Source: JADJRH01 sp046351455 (GTDB lineage: Bacteria > Myxococcota_A > Polyangia > Polyangiales > Polyangiaceae). Taken from it: a DNA stretch of 64,000 nucleotides. The number at the start of each line of letters is the position of its first letter. Position 1 is the stretch's first letter. The stretch spans positions 124,001 to 188,000 of the forward strand of contig JAXLYM010000018.1 of the NCBI GenBank assembly GCA_046351455.1, read 5' to 3'. A program made the position numbers and the translations under genes. Positions 52,264 to 60,118 of this stretch are shown here, piece after piece. The notes under the pieces were generated by a model, which ran no database searches, was not told the origin of the DNA, and saw nothing but the letters and a program-made list of their open reading frames with translations.

Positions 52264-52958
52264 AAGCGGCAGGTGTGGTTGGTCTCGCGGTCGGCTGCGT
52301 CATCCTCGCGGCCTCCGCGATCACGGTGCACGGGCAGGTGCGCGCCGCGGGCGAGCGGCTGAAGACGGGCGCCACGGCCCCGCCGCCGAAGGTGGTCATC
52401 GCGAACGACGCCGAGGCGCCGTACTGCACGCCCGCGTTCAAAGAGGTGCTCGCGAAGGTCATCCACGCGTGCGGCCTCGTCGGCGGTGAGTCGCGGCGCG
52501 GGTGCCAGCCGGCCGACGTGAAGACGCTCGCCTCGATCAACGACGAGGATTTCAACGCGCTCTTCACGCCGCTCAAGAGCCGCGGCGCCGTCATCATGTT
52601 CGACGACGGGCAGGACAAGCTCGACGACGCGGCCAAGCAGCTCATCGAAGATCGGTGGCTCGATCGCCGCGGCGCCCGCTACTTCTTCGTCGTGGCCCGC
52701 GCCTCGAAGACGGGCGGCGCCGACTTCAACCGGACGCTCTCGCACAAGCGCGCGAACAGCGTGCTGTTCGACATCTCGGACAAGTTCAAGGACAAGGACC
52801 CCGACATCGACAAGGAGGTCGGGCTCCTCTGGCTGGGCAGCGAATTCGCGCAGCTCGGCAAGGACTATTGCGACTGGAACGTCTCGCGCGCCGGCAAATG
52901 CAGCGCCGAGGCGATCAACCGGAGCGCCTTCATCTCGTGGGTGGACTGCCAGCTCTAA
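52260..52958 (+). CDS. OmpA-like domain protein, possibly periplasmic
   Basis: A 232-residue protein with an N-terminal hydrophobic segment (about 3-22) that could be a signal or anchor. The second half resembles the OmpA peptidoglycan-binding fold: IMFDDGQDKLDDAAKQLIEDR, then a strand FFVVARASKTG, then NRTLSHKRANSVLFDI (family pattern NxxLSxxRAxxV). It has several cysteines (YCTPAF, HACGL, RGCQP, DYCDWN, GKCSAE, VDCQL), so it is a plausible client of the neighbouring oxidases. The middle gene of the redox unit; ATGA overlap upstream and TAATG overlap downstream. Confidence 0.78.
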   Translation: MKAAGVVGLAVGCVILAASAITVHGQVRAAGERLKTGATAPPPKVVIANDAEAPYCTPAFKEVLAKVIHACGLVGGESRRGCQPADVKTLASINDEDFNALFTPLKSRGAVIMFDDGQDKLDDAAKQLIEDRWLDRRGARYFFVVARASKTGGADFNRTLSHKRANSVLFDISDKFKDKDPDIDKEVGLLWLGSEFAQLGKDYCDWNVSRAGKCSAEAINRSAFISWVDCQL

Positions 52959-53641
52959 TGAACCCCTCCCAGAAGATCACGCTCGCCGCGGCCTCGTTCG
53001 TCGCGCTGAGCCTCGCCGGGTGCGACGAGTCCGACAAGCCGAAGCCGCCCGCCGTGTCGACGTCGCGCAGCGAGGTCGTGACCGCTCCGTCCGGAAAGCC
53101 CGCGACCGGCCCCTCCACCACCGCGACACAAACCCCACAAAAACAAGCCCCGCGTGACGTGTGCGGCGGTCAGACCGCGCGGCCCGGCCCGAAGGGGACG
53201 CTGAAGACGAAGGCCGCGCCCGGCGCGTCCGAGCCGCCCGCGACGATCGCGTTCGGCGCCGGCAAGTGGGTGTGGCTCAACTTCTGGGCGGCGTGGTGCG
53301 GCCCCTGCAAAGAGGAGATGCCGCGCCTCGTCGCGTGGCAGGACAAGCTCCGCAAGGCGGGCGTGCTCATCGACTTCGCGTTCGTCTCGCTCGACGACGA
53401 CGAGCGCCAGCTCGAGCGCTTCCTCGAAGGCCAGCCGAAGGAGGGCGTGCGCGCGTCGTACTGGCTCCCCGAGGGCTCGGTCCGCACCACGTTCCTCTCG
53501 ACGCTCAACGTGAAGGACACGCCGGAGCTGCCGCTGCAGGCGCTCGTGAACCCGAGCGGACAGCTCGCGTGCACGGTGCAGGGCGCGATCGAGGATCGCG
53601 ACTACGACGCGATCGCCGCGTTCGTGGGCGCCAAGAAATAG
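52958..53641 (+). CDS. TlpA/ResA-like thioredoxin lipoprotein
   Basis: Exported thiol-disulfide protein, 227 residues. Lipobox SLAGC (Cys22), disordered Thr/Pro/Gln linker, then a thioredoxin fold: LNFWAAWCGPCKEEMP (CxxC, about residues 111-114), AFVSLDDDE, and LPLQALVNPSGQLACTVQGAI (cis-proline region). Such proteins reduce or oxidise apocytochromes and other secreted proteins. Starts at the stop of the OmpA-like gene (TAATG), so translation is coupled; redox partner of the VKOR-DsbA protein is likely. Confidence 0.93.
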   Translation: MNPSQKITLAAASFVALSLAGCDESDKPKPPAVSTSRSEVVTAPSGKPATGPSTTATQTPQKQAPRDVCGGQTARPGPKGTLKTKAAPGASEPPATIAFGAGKWVWLNFWAAWCGPCKEEMPRLVAWQDKLRKAGVLIDFAFVSLDDDERQLERFLEGQPKEGVRASYWLPEGSVRTTFLSTLNVKDTPELPLQALVNPSGQLACTVQGAIEDRDYDAIAAFVGAKK

Positions 53642-53711
53642 GCGCCGCGCGAGCATTTCGTTGCGGCTCTTCGCGCCCCGCTCCTAGCATGGGCCCGCTC
53701 CGAGGAGATTC

Positions 53712-56171
53712 ATGGCCACGCCCGACCACGCCCGTGATCCGTTCGAGCTCATCGGCATTACGATCGAGGGGAAATACCGCGTCGCATCCGTGATCGGCGA
53801 CGGCGGCTTCGGCGTCGTCTACCGCGGCGTGCACACCGGCTTCGGCGAGCTGATCGCGATCAAGTGCCTCAAGATCCCGCGCGACCTCGACGACAAGGCC
53901 CGCGGGGAGCTGCTCGATCAGCTCAAGGAAGAGGGCCGCCTCCTGCACAAGCTCTCGAAGGCGACGCCGGGCATCGTGCAGGCGCTCGACGTCGGCGCGA
54001 TGACGACGGCCGCGGGCGTGTGGGTGCCGTACCTGGTGCTGGAGTGGCTCGAAGGCGAGACGCTCGCGGAGTTTCAGAAGCGCCGCGAAGAAGATCACCT
54101 GGGCGGGATGCCGCTCGCGGAGGCCGTGGAGCTGCTGACGCCCGCGGCGCGCGCGCTGGCCGTCGCGCACCAGAACAAGATCGCGCACCGCGACGTGAAG
54201 CCGGCGAACCTCTTCGTCACGAAGGTCGGCGAGCGCCGCACGGTGAAGGTCCTCGATTTCGGCATCGCGAAGGTCCTCACCGACACGACGATCACCGAGG
54301 CGCTCGCGCACACCCGCGCGGGCCCCAGCGCGTTCACGCCGCGGTACGGCGCGCCGGAGCAGTTCAACAAACAGCGCGGCGCCACCGGCCCGTGGACGGA
54401 CGTGTTCGCGCTCGCGCTGATCGTGGTGGAGCTCACGACGGGCCGCCGCGCGCTCGACGGCGACGATCCGACGCAGCTCTACGTGGCCTCCGCGGATCCG
54501 ACGCTGCGCCCCACGTTCCGCGGCCGCGGCCTCGACGTCGCGGATCCGGTCGAGACGGTGATCGGCAAGGCGCTCCACGTGGAGCCGAAATACCGCTACG
54601 GCGACGCCGGCGATTTCTGGGACGCGCTCACGGCGGCGGTCGGCGTCTCGCCCGAGGCGCCGCGCACGTCGCAGCCCGCGGTGAGCTCCGGCAAGGCGAA
54701 GACGGTCGTCGTCCCCTCGTCGGACGACAACCTCGCGACCGCGGAATTCGCGGCGAACGCAGCCCTCCCGGTGCACACGGAGCCCGCGCCGAGCCTGCCG
54801 GAGCCGCACGCGCAGACGCAGCCCGCCGAGAACGCGAAGCCCTCCCCGGTGATCGTGTCCGCGCGCGATCACTCGAAGCCGCCGCCGTCGGTGACGTCCG
54901 CATCGGCGCAGGTCGCGGCCGCGGCCGAAGATCCGGGCCCCCCGCGAAGGGGCCGCGCGCCGGACGATCCGATGGCCGAGACCCCCTTGATCGCCCGCGT
55001 TCCGAGGGCGCTCGCGCCGGGTGAGGTGGCGACGCAGCCGTCCGCGGGCGTGCGCGGACCGGGCGGCAGCACCACGGGCGGCGCTTCGAAAGATGCGCCT
55101 CCGTCGGCCCCCGCGTCGTCGGTCCCGCCGCCGGCATCGGGCCGCGGCCTGCTCATCGCGCTGGGCGTGATCGGCGTGGCGGCGGTCGCGACCGCTTACC
55201 TTTATTTCACGGGTCCCGGCGCGAGCCTGCCCGCGGGTCCGAAGGGATCCGCCTCCGCCGTGGGCACGTCCCGTCCGACGGGCCCGCGCCCGAGCGGCAC
55301 CGGCACGTCGAGCGCCGCGTCCAGCGCGACCGCGTCGTCGAGCGTGAGCGGCCTCGCGGAAGCCGGCGCGCCGCCCCCGCCGCCTCCGGAGGACATGGTC
55401 TACATCGCGCCGATGAGCGCGAAGCTCGGCGAGGGCCCGACCGCGCGCGACGTGGTGCTCACGAAGGGCTTCTTCCTCGAAAAGCGCGAGGTGACGGCCG
55501 GCTCGTACCACACGTGCGTCACCTCCGGCGTGTGCCCGCCCGCGAACGAGGTGAAGAGCGAGCTGCGCTTCAAATCCCCTTCGCCCGCGGACCCCGACGG
55601 CGGCGCGGCGGACGCCGGTGTCCCGCCCGAAGCGAAGGAGCAAGAGGACGTGTGGATCGCCCGCTGCACCGAGCGAGCGGGTCAGAACGATCACCCGGTG
55701 AACTGCCTCACGTACTCCGCCGCGGAGCAGTATTGCCGCTGGAAGAAGCGCCGTCTCCCGACCGAGGCCGAGTGGGAAGCGGCCGCGCAGGGCGCCGATC
55801 AGCGCGCGTATCCGTGGGGCAACTCCCGCCCCGACTGCGACCGTGCCTGTTACGACAAGAACAGCGAGTGTCGCGGCGGCGACGTGGCGACGTGCGCGGC
55901 CGGCTCTCCCGCGGGCGATCGCACCCCGACGGAGATCTCCGGCATGGCTGGCAACGTGGCAGAGTGGGTGTCCGACGGCTGGCTCCCGAAGCCCTTGAGC
56001 GGCACGGACCCGCGCGCCAACCCGTTCGCGAAGACCCGAGTCGTCCGCGGCGGCGACTTCTTCTCCAACGTCGACATGCTCCGCGCCTCCACCCGCCGCG
56101 AAATGCACCCGGGCGCCGCAGAGGTGTGGATCGGCGTGCGCTGCGCGATGGACGCGACTCCCTCTCTCTGA
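53712..56171 (+). CDS. Serine/threonine kinase fused to an extracytoplasmic FGE/SUMF1 (EgtB/PvdO-like) domain
   Basis: An 819-residue membrane protein. Kinase (about 20-320): GDGGFGVVY loop, Lys51 in AIKCLK, HRD at 159-161, DFG at 182-184. A long Pro/Ser/Thr linker follows, then one membrane segment (about 480-500) and an outside linker. The C-terminal part (about 560-815) is a formylglycine-generating-enzyme/sulfatase-modifying fold: MVYIAPM, FFLEKREVTAGSYHTCV, RLPTEAEWEAAAQG, YPWGN, GMAGNVAEWVSDGW and VRGGDFF. The domain could sense or modify something outside while the kinase signals inside. It is probably its own unit, 70 bp after the redox operon. Confidence 0.93.
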   Translation: MATPDHARDPFELIGITIEGKYRVASVIGDGGFGVVYRGVHTGFGELIAIKCLKIPRDLDDKARGELLDQLKEEGRLLHKLSKATPGIVQALDVGAMTTAAGVWVPYLVLEWLEGETLAEFQKRREEDHLGGMPLAEAVELLTPAARALAVAHQNKIAHRDVKPANLFVTKVGERRTVKVLDFGIAKVLTDTTITEALAHTRAGPSAFTPRYGAPEQFNKQRGATGPWTDVFALALIVVELTTGRRALDGDDPTQLYVASADPTLRPTFRGRGLDVADPVETVIGKALHVEPKYRYGDAGDFWDALTAAVGVSPEAPRTSQPAVSSGKAKTVVVPSSDDNLATAEFAANAALPVHTEPAPSLPEPHAQTQPAENAKPSPVIVSARDHSKPPPSVTSASAQVAAAAEDPGPPRRGRAPDDPMAETPLIARVPRALAPGEVATQPSAGVRGPGGSTTGGASKDAPPSAPASSVPPPASGRGLLIALGVIGVAAVATAYLYFTGPGASLPAGPKGSASAVGTSRPTGPRPSGTGTSSAASSATASSSVSGLAEAGAPPPPPPEDMVYIAPMSAKLGEGPTARDVVLTKGFFLEKREVTAGSYHTCVTSGVCPPANEVKSELRFKSPSPADPDGGAADAGVPPEAKEQEDVWIARCTERAGQNDHPVNCLTYSAAEQYCRWKKRRLPTEAEWEAAAQGADQRAYPWGNSRPDCDRACYDKNSECRGGDVATCAAGSPAGDRTPTEISGMAGNVAEWVSDGWLPKPLSGTDPRANPFAKTRVVRGGDFFSNVDMLRASTRREMHPGAAEVWIGVRCAMDATPSL

Positions 56172-56189
56172 AGAACATGAAAGAGGGGG

Positions 56190-56263
56190 TGCCCACCCCC
56201 GGCCTCCGCTTCGCGAAGTCCGCCCCTCCCAAAGCGCCAGCTTCGCCGGCGCAGGGAGGGGGC
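56190..56263. repeat. Dispersed intergenic hairpin repeat, family A
   Basis: Inverted copy 19 bp after the kinase-FGE stop. Starts TGCCCACCCCCGG, has an inner stem GCTTCGCGAAGTC, then CGCCCCTCCC with GGGAGGGGGCG. The two inner stem sequences are unlike those of other copies, while the outer ends are conserved. Confidence 0.85.
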
Positions 56264-56318
56264 GTCGCGTCACTTTTTCTGCCCCAACCCCTCATTCTCA
56301 TGAGCCGTCTTCTCTCAA

Positions 56319-56340
56319 TGATAACGCTGTTCATTTATCA
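56319..56340 (+). promoter_or_regulatory. Candidate operator upstream of the multiheme cytochrome gene
   Basis: A 22-bp dyad: TGATAACG, CTGTTC, then ATTTATCA, with TGATAA/TTATCA as the symmetric ends. It is in an AT-rich stretch unusual for this genome, 68 bp before the cytochrome start codon. A very similar dyad is at 59797-59820 in front of the other CxxCH lipoprotein gene. No regulator gene is nearby. Confidence 0.45.
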
Positions 56341-56408
56341 AACAAATTCGATCACTTGGGAGACAGTCCCGGGTTGACCGCGCGGATGCAGGCTGTTTTG
56401 CTCGGAGC

Positions 56409-57665
56409 ATGGACCTTCGAGCGACTCACCTTCTCCTTGTCCTGGCCGTCGCGAGCGCCGCGGCGGCGGCGTGCACCACCATCGACCCGAACATCATCGG
56501 AAGCGGCGGAACGGGCGGCTCCGGCGGCTCCGCGACCACCTCCACCGATGTCGCGACCGGGCTGCCGTGCGACGTCGCGGCGACGCTCCAGACCTATTGC
56601 GTGAGCTGCCACGGGAGCTCGCCGAAGAACGGCGCCCCGATGCCGCTCGTCACGTACGCGGACCTCTCCGCGACCAGCCCGAAGGGCGGCACCTACGCCG
56701 ATCGCTCGCTCGCCCGCATGAAGGACGCCGCGGCGCCGATGCCCCCCGGAGGCGGCGTCCCCGCGGCCGACGTCTCCGGATTCGAGGCCTGGATCACTGC
56801 CGGTATTCCGATGGGCACCTGCGGCGGCACCGGCGGCGCCGGCGGCACCGGCGGCGGAAGCACGGGCGGCACCGGCGGCGTGGGCCCGGCGACGGGCATC
56901 CCCTGCGACGTGGCCGACGTGCTGAAGCAGTGCACCGGCTGTCACCACAACCCGCCCTCCGGCGGCGCGAAGATGCCTCTCGTCTCCTACGATGATCTGA
57001 TGACGGCCAGTCCGAAGGGCGGCAACTACGCCGATCGGTGCCTGATCCGCATGCAGGACGCCGCGGCGCCGATGCCGCCCTCCCCGTCTCCGATGGTGTC
57101 CGCCGCGGGCGTCGCCACGTTCCAGGCGTGGCAGCAGGCCGGCTATCCGATGGGCGACTGCGGGGCCGGCGGCGCGGGCGGCGGCGACCCGTACGGCACC
57201 CCCGAGACGTGCACGAGCGGCGTCACGTGGGCCGGCGGCGAGGAGGATTGGGGCCAGTATCCGAAGGAGGGGATGCACCCCGGAATGCCGTGCATCGACT
57301 GCCACGGAAACCCGGGCAAGTACGGCCTTCAGGATAGCGGCCCCGGCATGTGGATCGGAGGCACGGTGTACCCGACCGCGCACGAGTACGATCAGTGCCT
57401 CGGCGTGAACGGGAACGCCGAGCAGGTGAAGGTGGAGGTGACGGACGCGAACGGCCAGGTGGTCAGTCTACAGGCCAACGTGACCGGCAACTTCTACCTG
57501 CGCAAGGGCCCCGGCGTGCCGGCCATCGTGTACCCGATCACCGCGAAGGTGGTCAGTCCGAACGGCACCCGCGCGATGAGCAAGGCCGTCCCGACGGGCG
57601 ATTGCAACACGTGCCACACCCTGAAGGGCACGAACGACGCGCCGGGCCGCATCATGGCGCCGTAG
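56409..57665 (+). CDS. Multiheme c-type cytochrome lipoprotein (four CxxCH)
   Basis: Exported 418-residue protein. Lipobox AAAC (about Cys22), Gly/Ser/Thr linker, then four CxxCH haem sites: CVSCH (Cys64), CTGCH (Cys175), CIDCH (Cys295) and CNTCH (Cys399). Two similar domains, each with a haem motif followed by PMPLVTYADLSATSPKGGTY or a related block, are joined by a Gly/Thr-rich linker, which suggests internal duplication. C-terminal part has a beta-sandwich-like stretch (TANGQVVSLQANVTGNFYL). Role in electron transfer at the outer membrane is inferred. Convergent with the gene at 57669 (3 bp gap). Confidence 0.92.
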   Translation: MDLRATHLLLVLAVASAAAAACTTIDPNIIGSGGTGGSGGSATTSTDVATGLPCDVAATLQTYCVSCHGSSPKNGAPMPLVTYADLSATSPKGGTYADRSLARMKDAAAPMPPGGGVPAADVSGFEAWITAGIPMGTCGGTGGAGGTGGGSTGGTGGVGPATGIPCDVADVLKQCTGCHHNPPSGGAKMPLVSYDDLMTASPKGGNYADRCLIRMQDAAAPMPPSPSPMVSAAGVATFQAWQQAGYPMGDCGAGGAGGGDPYGTPETCTSGVTWAGGEEDWGQYPKEGMHPGMPCIDCHGNPGKYGLQDSGPGMWIGGTVYPTAHEYDQCLGVNGNAEQVKVEVTDANGQVVSLQANVTGNFYLRKGPGVPAIVYPITAKVVSPNGTRAMSKAVPTGDCNTCHTLKGTNDAPGRIMAP

Positions 57666-57668
57666 CGG

Positions 57669-59378
57669 TCAGTTGATCGCGCTGCCGCCGCCCAGGGTCT
57701 TCTTCTGGTTCGGCGCGCTCGCCTTTCCAGCGGCCGGATTCACGACGATCTTGCCCGGCGGGACGACCACCTTGCCGTCGCCGCCGAACGCCCCGCAGTC
57801 CACATCGCCGGGGATCACCGGGTCCGGCGCGGTGCCGCAGGACTGAAGGAAGCCAATCCCGACAGACTGCCTGTGCGGCAGGAACACGCACCGGAGCGCC
57901 TGCGAGCGCGTGCCGTCCTCGTTCACGTGGGTGAACTTGTTGCTCTGCGGCCACGTGAGGCCGCCGCCGACCGAGTGGCCGTTCGACGTCTCGTGGCAGC
58001 CGGCGCACGACTGCGTCTGCGCGCGCTCCACGATCTCCTCGGGTGTGAGGCCGGAGCCGATCGACGAGAGCTCGATCGACACCGCGTCGTGGAACGGATC
58101 CGGGCCGGGCGCGAACTGCGGAGGATAGGCCTCGAGCGGGCTGTCGGAGAAGCTCTGTCCCGCGTTGAACTGGTCGTCGATGTTCATGGCGATCGTGCTC
58201 AGGTTGGTCACGACGTTCGGGTCCGTGACGGCCAGAGAGGACACCTGGCTCGCGCCGCTCGGCGCCGTGAACGTCCCCTGGAAGGCGGGCGCGAACGGGT
58301 TCGTCGACGCCACGTCGAAGAGCTGGAAGAAGGGGTTGTTCTTCACGCTGACGGGCTTCGAATACAGCTTGCAGACCCCGCCGTCGCACTGCACGTCGGT
58401 GTGGAACTCGCGCAGCTCCCACGCCGTCGGGTTGGGGCCGTTCACGAACTGGTTCGTGCGGATCTGACCGCCGCTGGAGCCGTATCCGCCCTCCGCGACG
58501 GATTTTCCGTCGTTGAAGCCGTAATGGTGAACCTCGACGACGGGCGTGAATCCGTCGATGCCCTTGAAATAGAACCTGCGCAGCTCGTGGCCGACCGCCG
58601 ACGGATCGGGCAGCGTCGCGAGGTCGCGCCAGAACTGCTCGACGGGACGGCACGCCTCGATGCCGCAGCCGGGGTTCGGGTTCGGGAGCTGGCCCTCGAA
58701 GATGATGAAGTTGCGGCCCGTGACGCCGCCCGCCTCCGGGTTCATCGCGTAGATGATGCGGTATTCGCCGCAGTGCGTGCCGTCGAGCGGGGCCAGGTCG
58801 AAGCGGTTGAATACGGCGATCGGCGTGAAGTCGCCCGTCTTCACGACGTGCGCCAGCGCGCCCTCGTTGCGCTCGCAGTCGACGGGGAAGCCGTTGATCG
58901 TGGCGCCCGCGTCGTCGCAGTGCGGCTGGAACGGCTCGGTGAAGACGCCCGGGCTCTTGTTCTGCGTGTCCCAGAGGCGCTGGAGCCACTCGTCCGCGGA
59001 CTCCGACGCTCCGGCCTGCGCGATGAGCTGATTGACCACGTCCACGAGGGGGAAGTTCTCGTCGAGGATGGGCGCGTCCGCGGTGCCGGGGAAGCTCTCG
59101 GTGTTGCGCGTGACGACGAGAGAGGGAGAGACCGGGAACGAGTGATCGTCGATGCTCGGGTCGCAGGCGGGCGCGATCCCGCACGGATCCGGGATCGGCG
59201 CGGGCGGCGGAGTGGCCACCTCGTCCTTGACGTCCGCCGCGGGCAGAGCCTCGGAGTCGCTGTCCGAGCCAGTGGTGGGAGAGGCGCTCTCGCACCCCGC
59301 GAACGCGGCGAACGCCGCCGAGCAGAGGACGAAGAGCGAGGCGTAGGACGAGGGTCGACGAGCCTTGGACAGGGACAT
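57669..59378 (-). CDS. Large exported lipoprotein with one CxxCH motif
   Basis: A 569-residue protein with a signal peptide and lipobox (FAGC, about Cys28), then an acidic linker. Sequence is mostly unrecognised, with aromatic-rich segments (FDLAPLDGTHCGEYRIIYAMNPEAGG, RNFIIFEGQLPN) and a single haem-type motif CAGCHE (about residue 457). The mature chain also has other cysteine pairs. Start ATG 59378 has GGAG nine bases upstream. A possible promoter and a dyad lie about 420 bp upstream (59797-59842). Its pairing with the cytochrome gene and the shared site suggests one electron-transfer or peroxidase-like system. Confidence 0.85.
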   Translation of the reverse strand: MSLSKARRPSSYASLFVLCSAAFAAFAGCESASPTTGSDSDSEALPAADVKDEVATPPPAPIPDPCGIAPACDPSIDDHSFPVSPSLVVTRNTESFPGTADAPILDENFPLVDVVNQLIAQAGASESADEWLQRLWDTQNKSPGVFTEPFQPHCDDAGATINGFPVDCERNEGALAHVVKTGDFTPIAVFNRFDLAPLDGTHCGEYRIIYAMNPEAGGVTGRNFIIFEGQLPNPNPGCGIEACRPVEQFWRDLATLPDPSAVGHELRRFYFKGIDGFTPVVEVHHYGFNDGKSVAEGGYGSSGGQIRTNQFVNGPNPTAWELREFHTDVQCDGGVCKLYSKPVSVKNNPFFQLFDVASTNPFAPAFQGTFTAPSGASQVSSLAVTDPNVVTNLSTIAMNIDDQFNAGQSFSDSPLEAYPPQFAPGPDPFHDAVSIELSSIGSGLTPEEIVERAQTQSCAGCHETSNGHSVGGGLTWPQSNKFTHVNEDGTRSQALRCVFLPHRQSVGIGFLQSCGTAPDPVIPGDVDCGAFGGDGKVVVPPGKIVVNPAAGKASAPNQKKTLGGGSAIN

Positions 59379-59796
59379 GGGCGTGATCTCCAGGGTGAAG
59401 GTATCTCCCCGGGGAGCGGTCGATATCGAGAACACACGTCCGGCGATTCCTCTTCTTCCGGGACGCAGATCGGCAGAATACGCCGACCGGCGCCTCGGGA
59501 AAAAGGGCGCACCACTCCCGCTCACCACGATCGTGCTCCGCCGGAGCACGGGGACGTGGCCTCTCGGCGGGGCGCGCTGTGGACGCAGGATCGCCTGCAA
59601 ACGAAGCCGTTCGCGAGCGAAGATGGACTCTCGCTACCTGACCAGTCCTCGGGGAGACGCTCGATGGAAGAGGCCTTTTGCAAATGGCCGCTTGACCGCG
59701 CACACTGACCCCTCACCGGCGGGCGTGGACCCTCTTCTCACTCCGAGGAGAGGGACGAACACGACCCGCGGTCCGAAAGGCCGCAACGCCGATCAG

Positions 59797-59820
59797 CGAT
59801 ACAACGAACAGTCGTTATCG
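59797..59820 (-). promoter_or_regulatory. Candidate operator upstream of the CxxCH lipoprotein gene
   Basis: 24-bp dyad: CGATAACGA and TCGTTGTATCG around CTGT on the minus strand. Matches the site at 56319 in GATAACG, CTGTTC and TATC with two 1-bp insertions. It overlaps the proposed -10 element, as a repressor site would. Confidence 0.45.
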
Positions 59821-59842
59821 GACAATCGAAAAAGAAAGTCAA
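59814..59842 (-). promoter_or_regulatory. Possible sigma70-type promoter
   Basis: On the minus strand TTGACT, 17 bp, then GATAAC (four of six -10 matches). Directed toward the lipoprotein gene at 59378, which is about 435 bp downstream. Confidence 0.35.
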
Positions 59843-59916
59843 TGCTTTATGAGCGGCGCCTTCGGGGGCGGACCGGAAATGACCGAACGGCTCAGACCGG
59901 GCGGAACGGCGCGACG

Positions 59917-60062
59917 CGGGGGAGTGATGCGAGGGGGCGGAAGCCCCCTTGTAAAAACGTCGAGGCCTGCACCCACTCAGCTGCGGACTCCGCGGAGCCA
60001 GGCTCCGCTACGCCTCCGCTGAGCGGGCTCCGGCCTCCCAGTGGCGCCCCTTGTAAAATCAC
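59917..60062. repeat. Composite intergenic repeat: families B, C-like and D
   Basis: 59917-59957 carries family B (GGGGGAGTGATGCG, GGGGGCGGAAGCCCCC, TTGTAAAA). Then GTCGAGGCCTGC (module C-like), a segment with CTACGCCTCCGC, and module D (CTCCGGCCTCCCAGTGGCG, 60029-60047), then a second TTGTAAAATCAC (60051-60062). The same C to D order is at 8094-8190. The VIT/VWA stop codon is 57 bp away. Confidence 0.75.
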
Positions 60063-60118
60063 AAAAAAGCGTTTACCCGCCTGTGCTCGTCGCGAGTGAG
60101 CCAGCTTCCAGGGTGGGT

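Larger units (their letters stand above)
59379..60118. other. 740-bp region without a supported gene
   Basis: Between the CxxCH lipoprotein and VIT/VWA genes (both on the minus strand). It holds a GC hairpin at 59532-59550 (CGTGCTCC, GCC, GGAGCACG), a candidate operator and promoter (59797-59842) and a composite repeat (59917-60062). No coding frame has the codon bias or domain content of a real gene. The 5' leader of the downstream gene would be about 420 nt if the promoter is real. Confidence 0.6.

Noticed and set aside
59365..60099. Plus-strand open frame of about 244 codons in the 740-bp gap
   Set aside because: No codon bias or family match, it runs through repeats B, C and D, and a ribosome site is lacking. 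Treated as non-coding.
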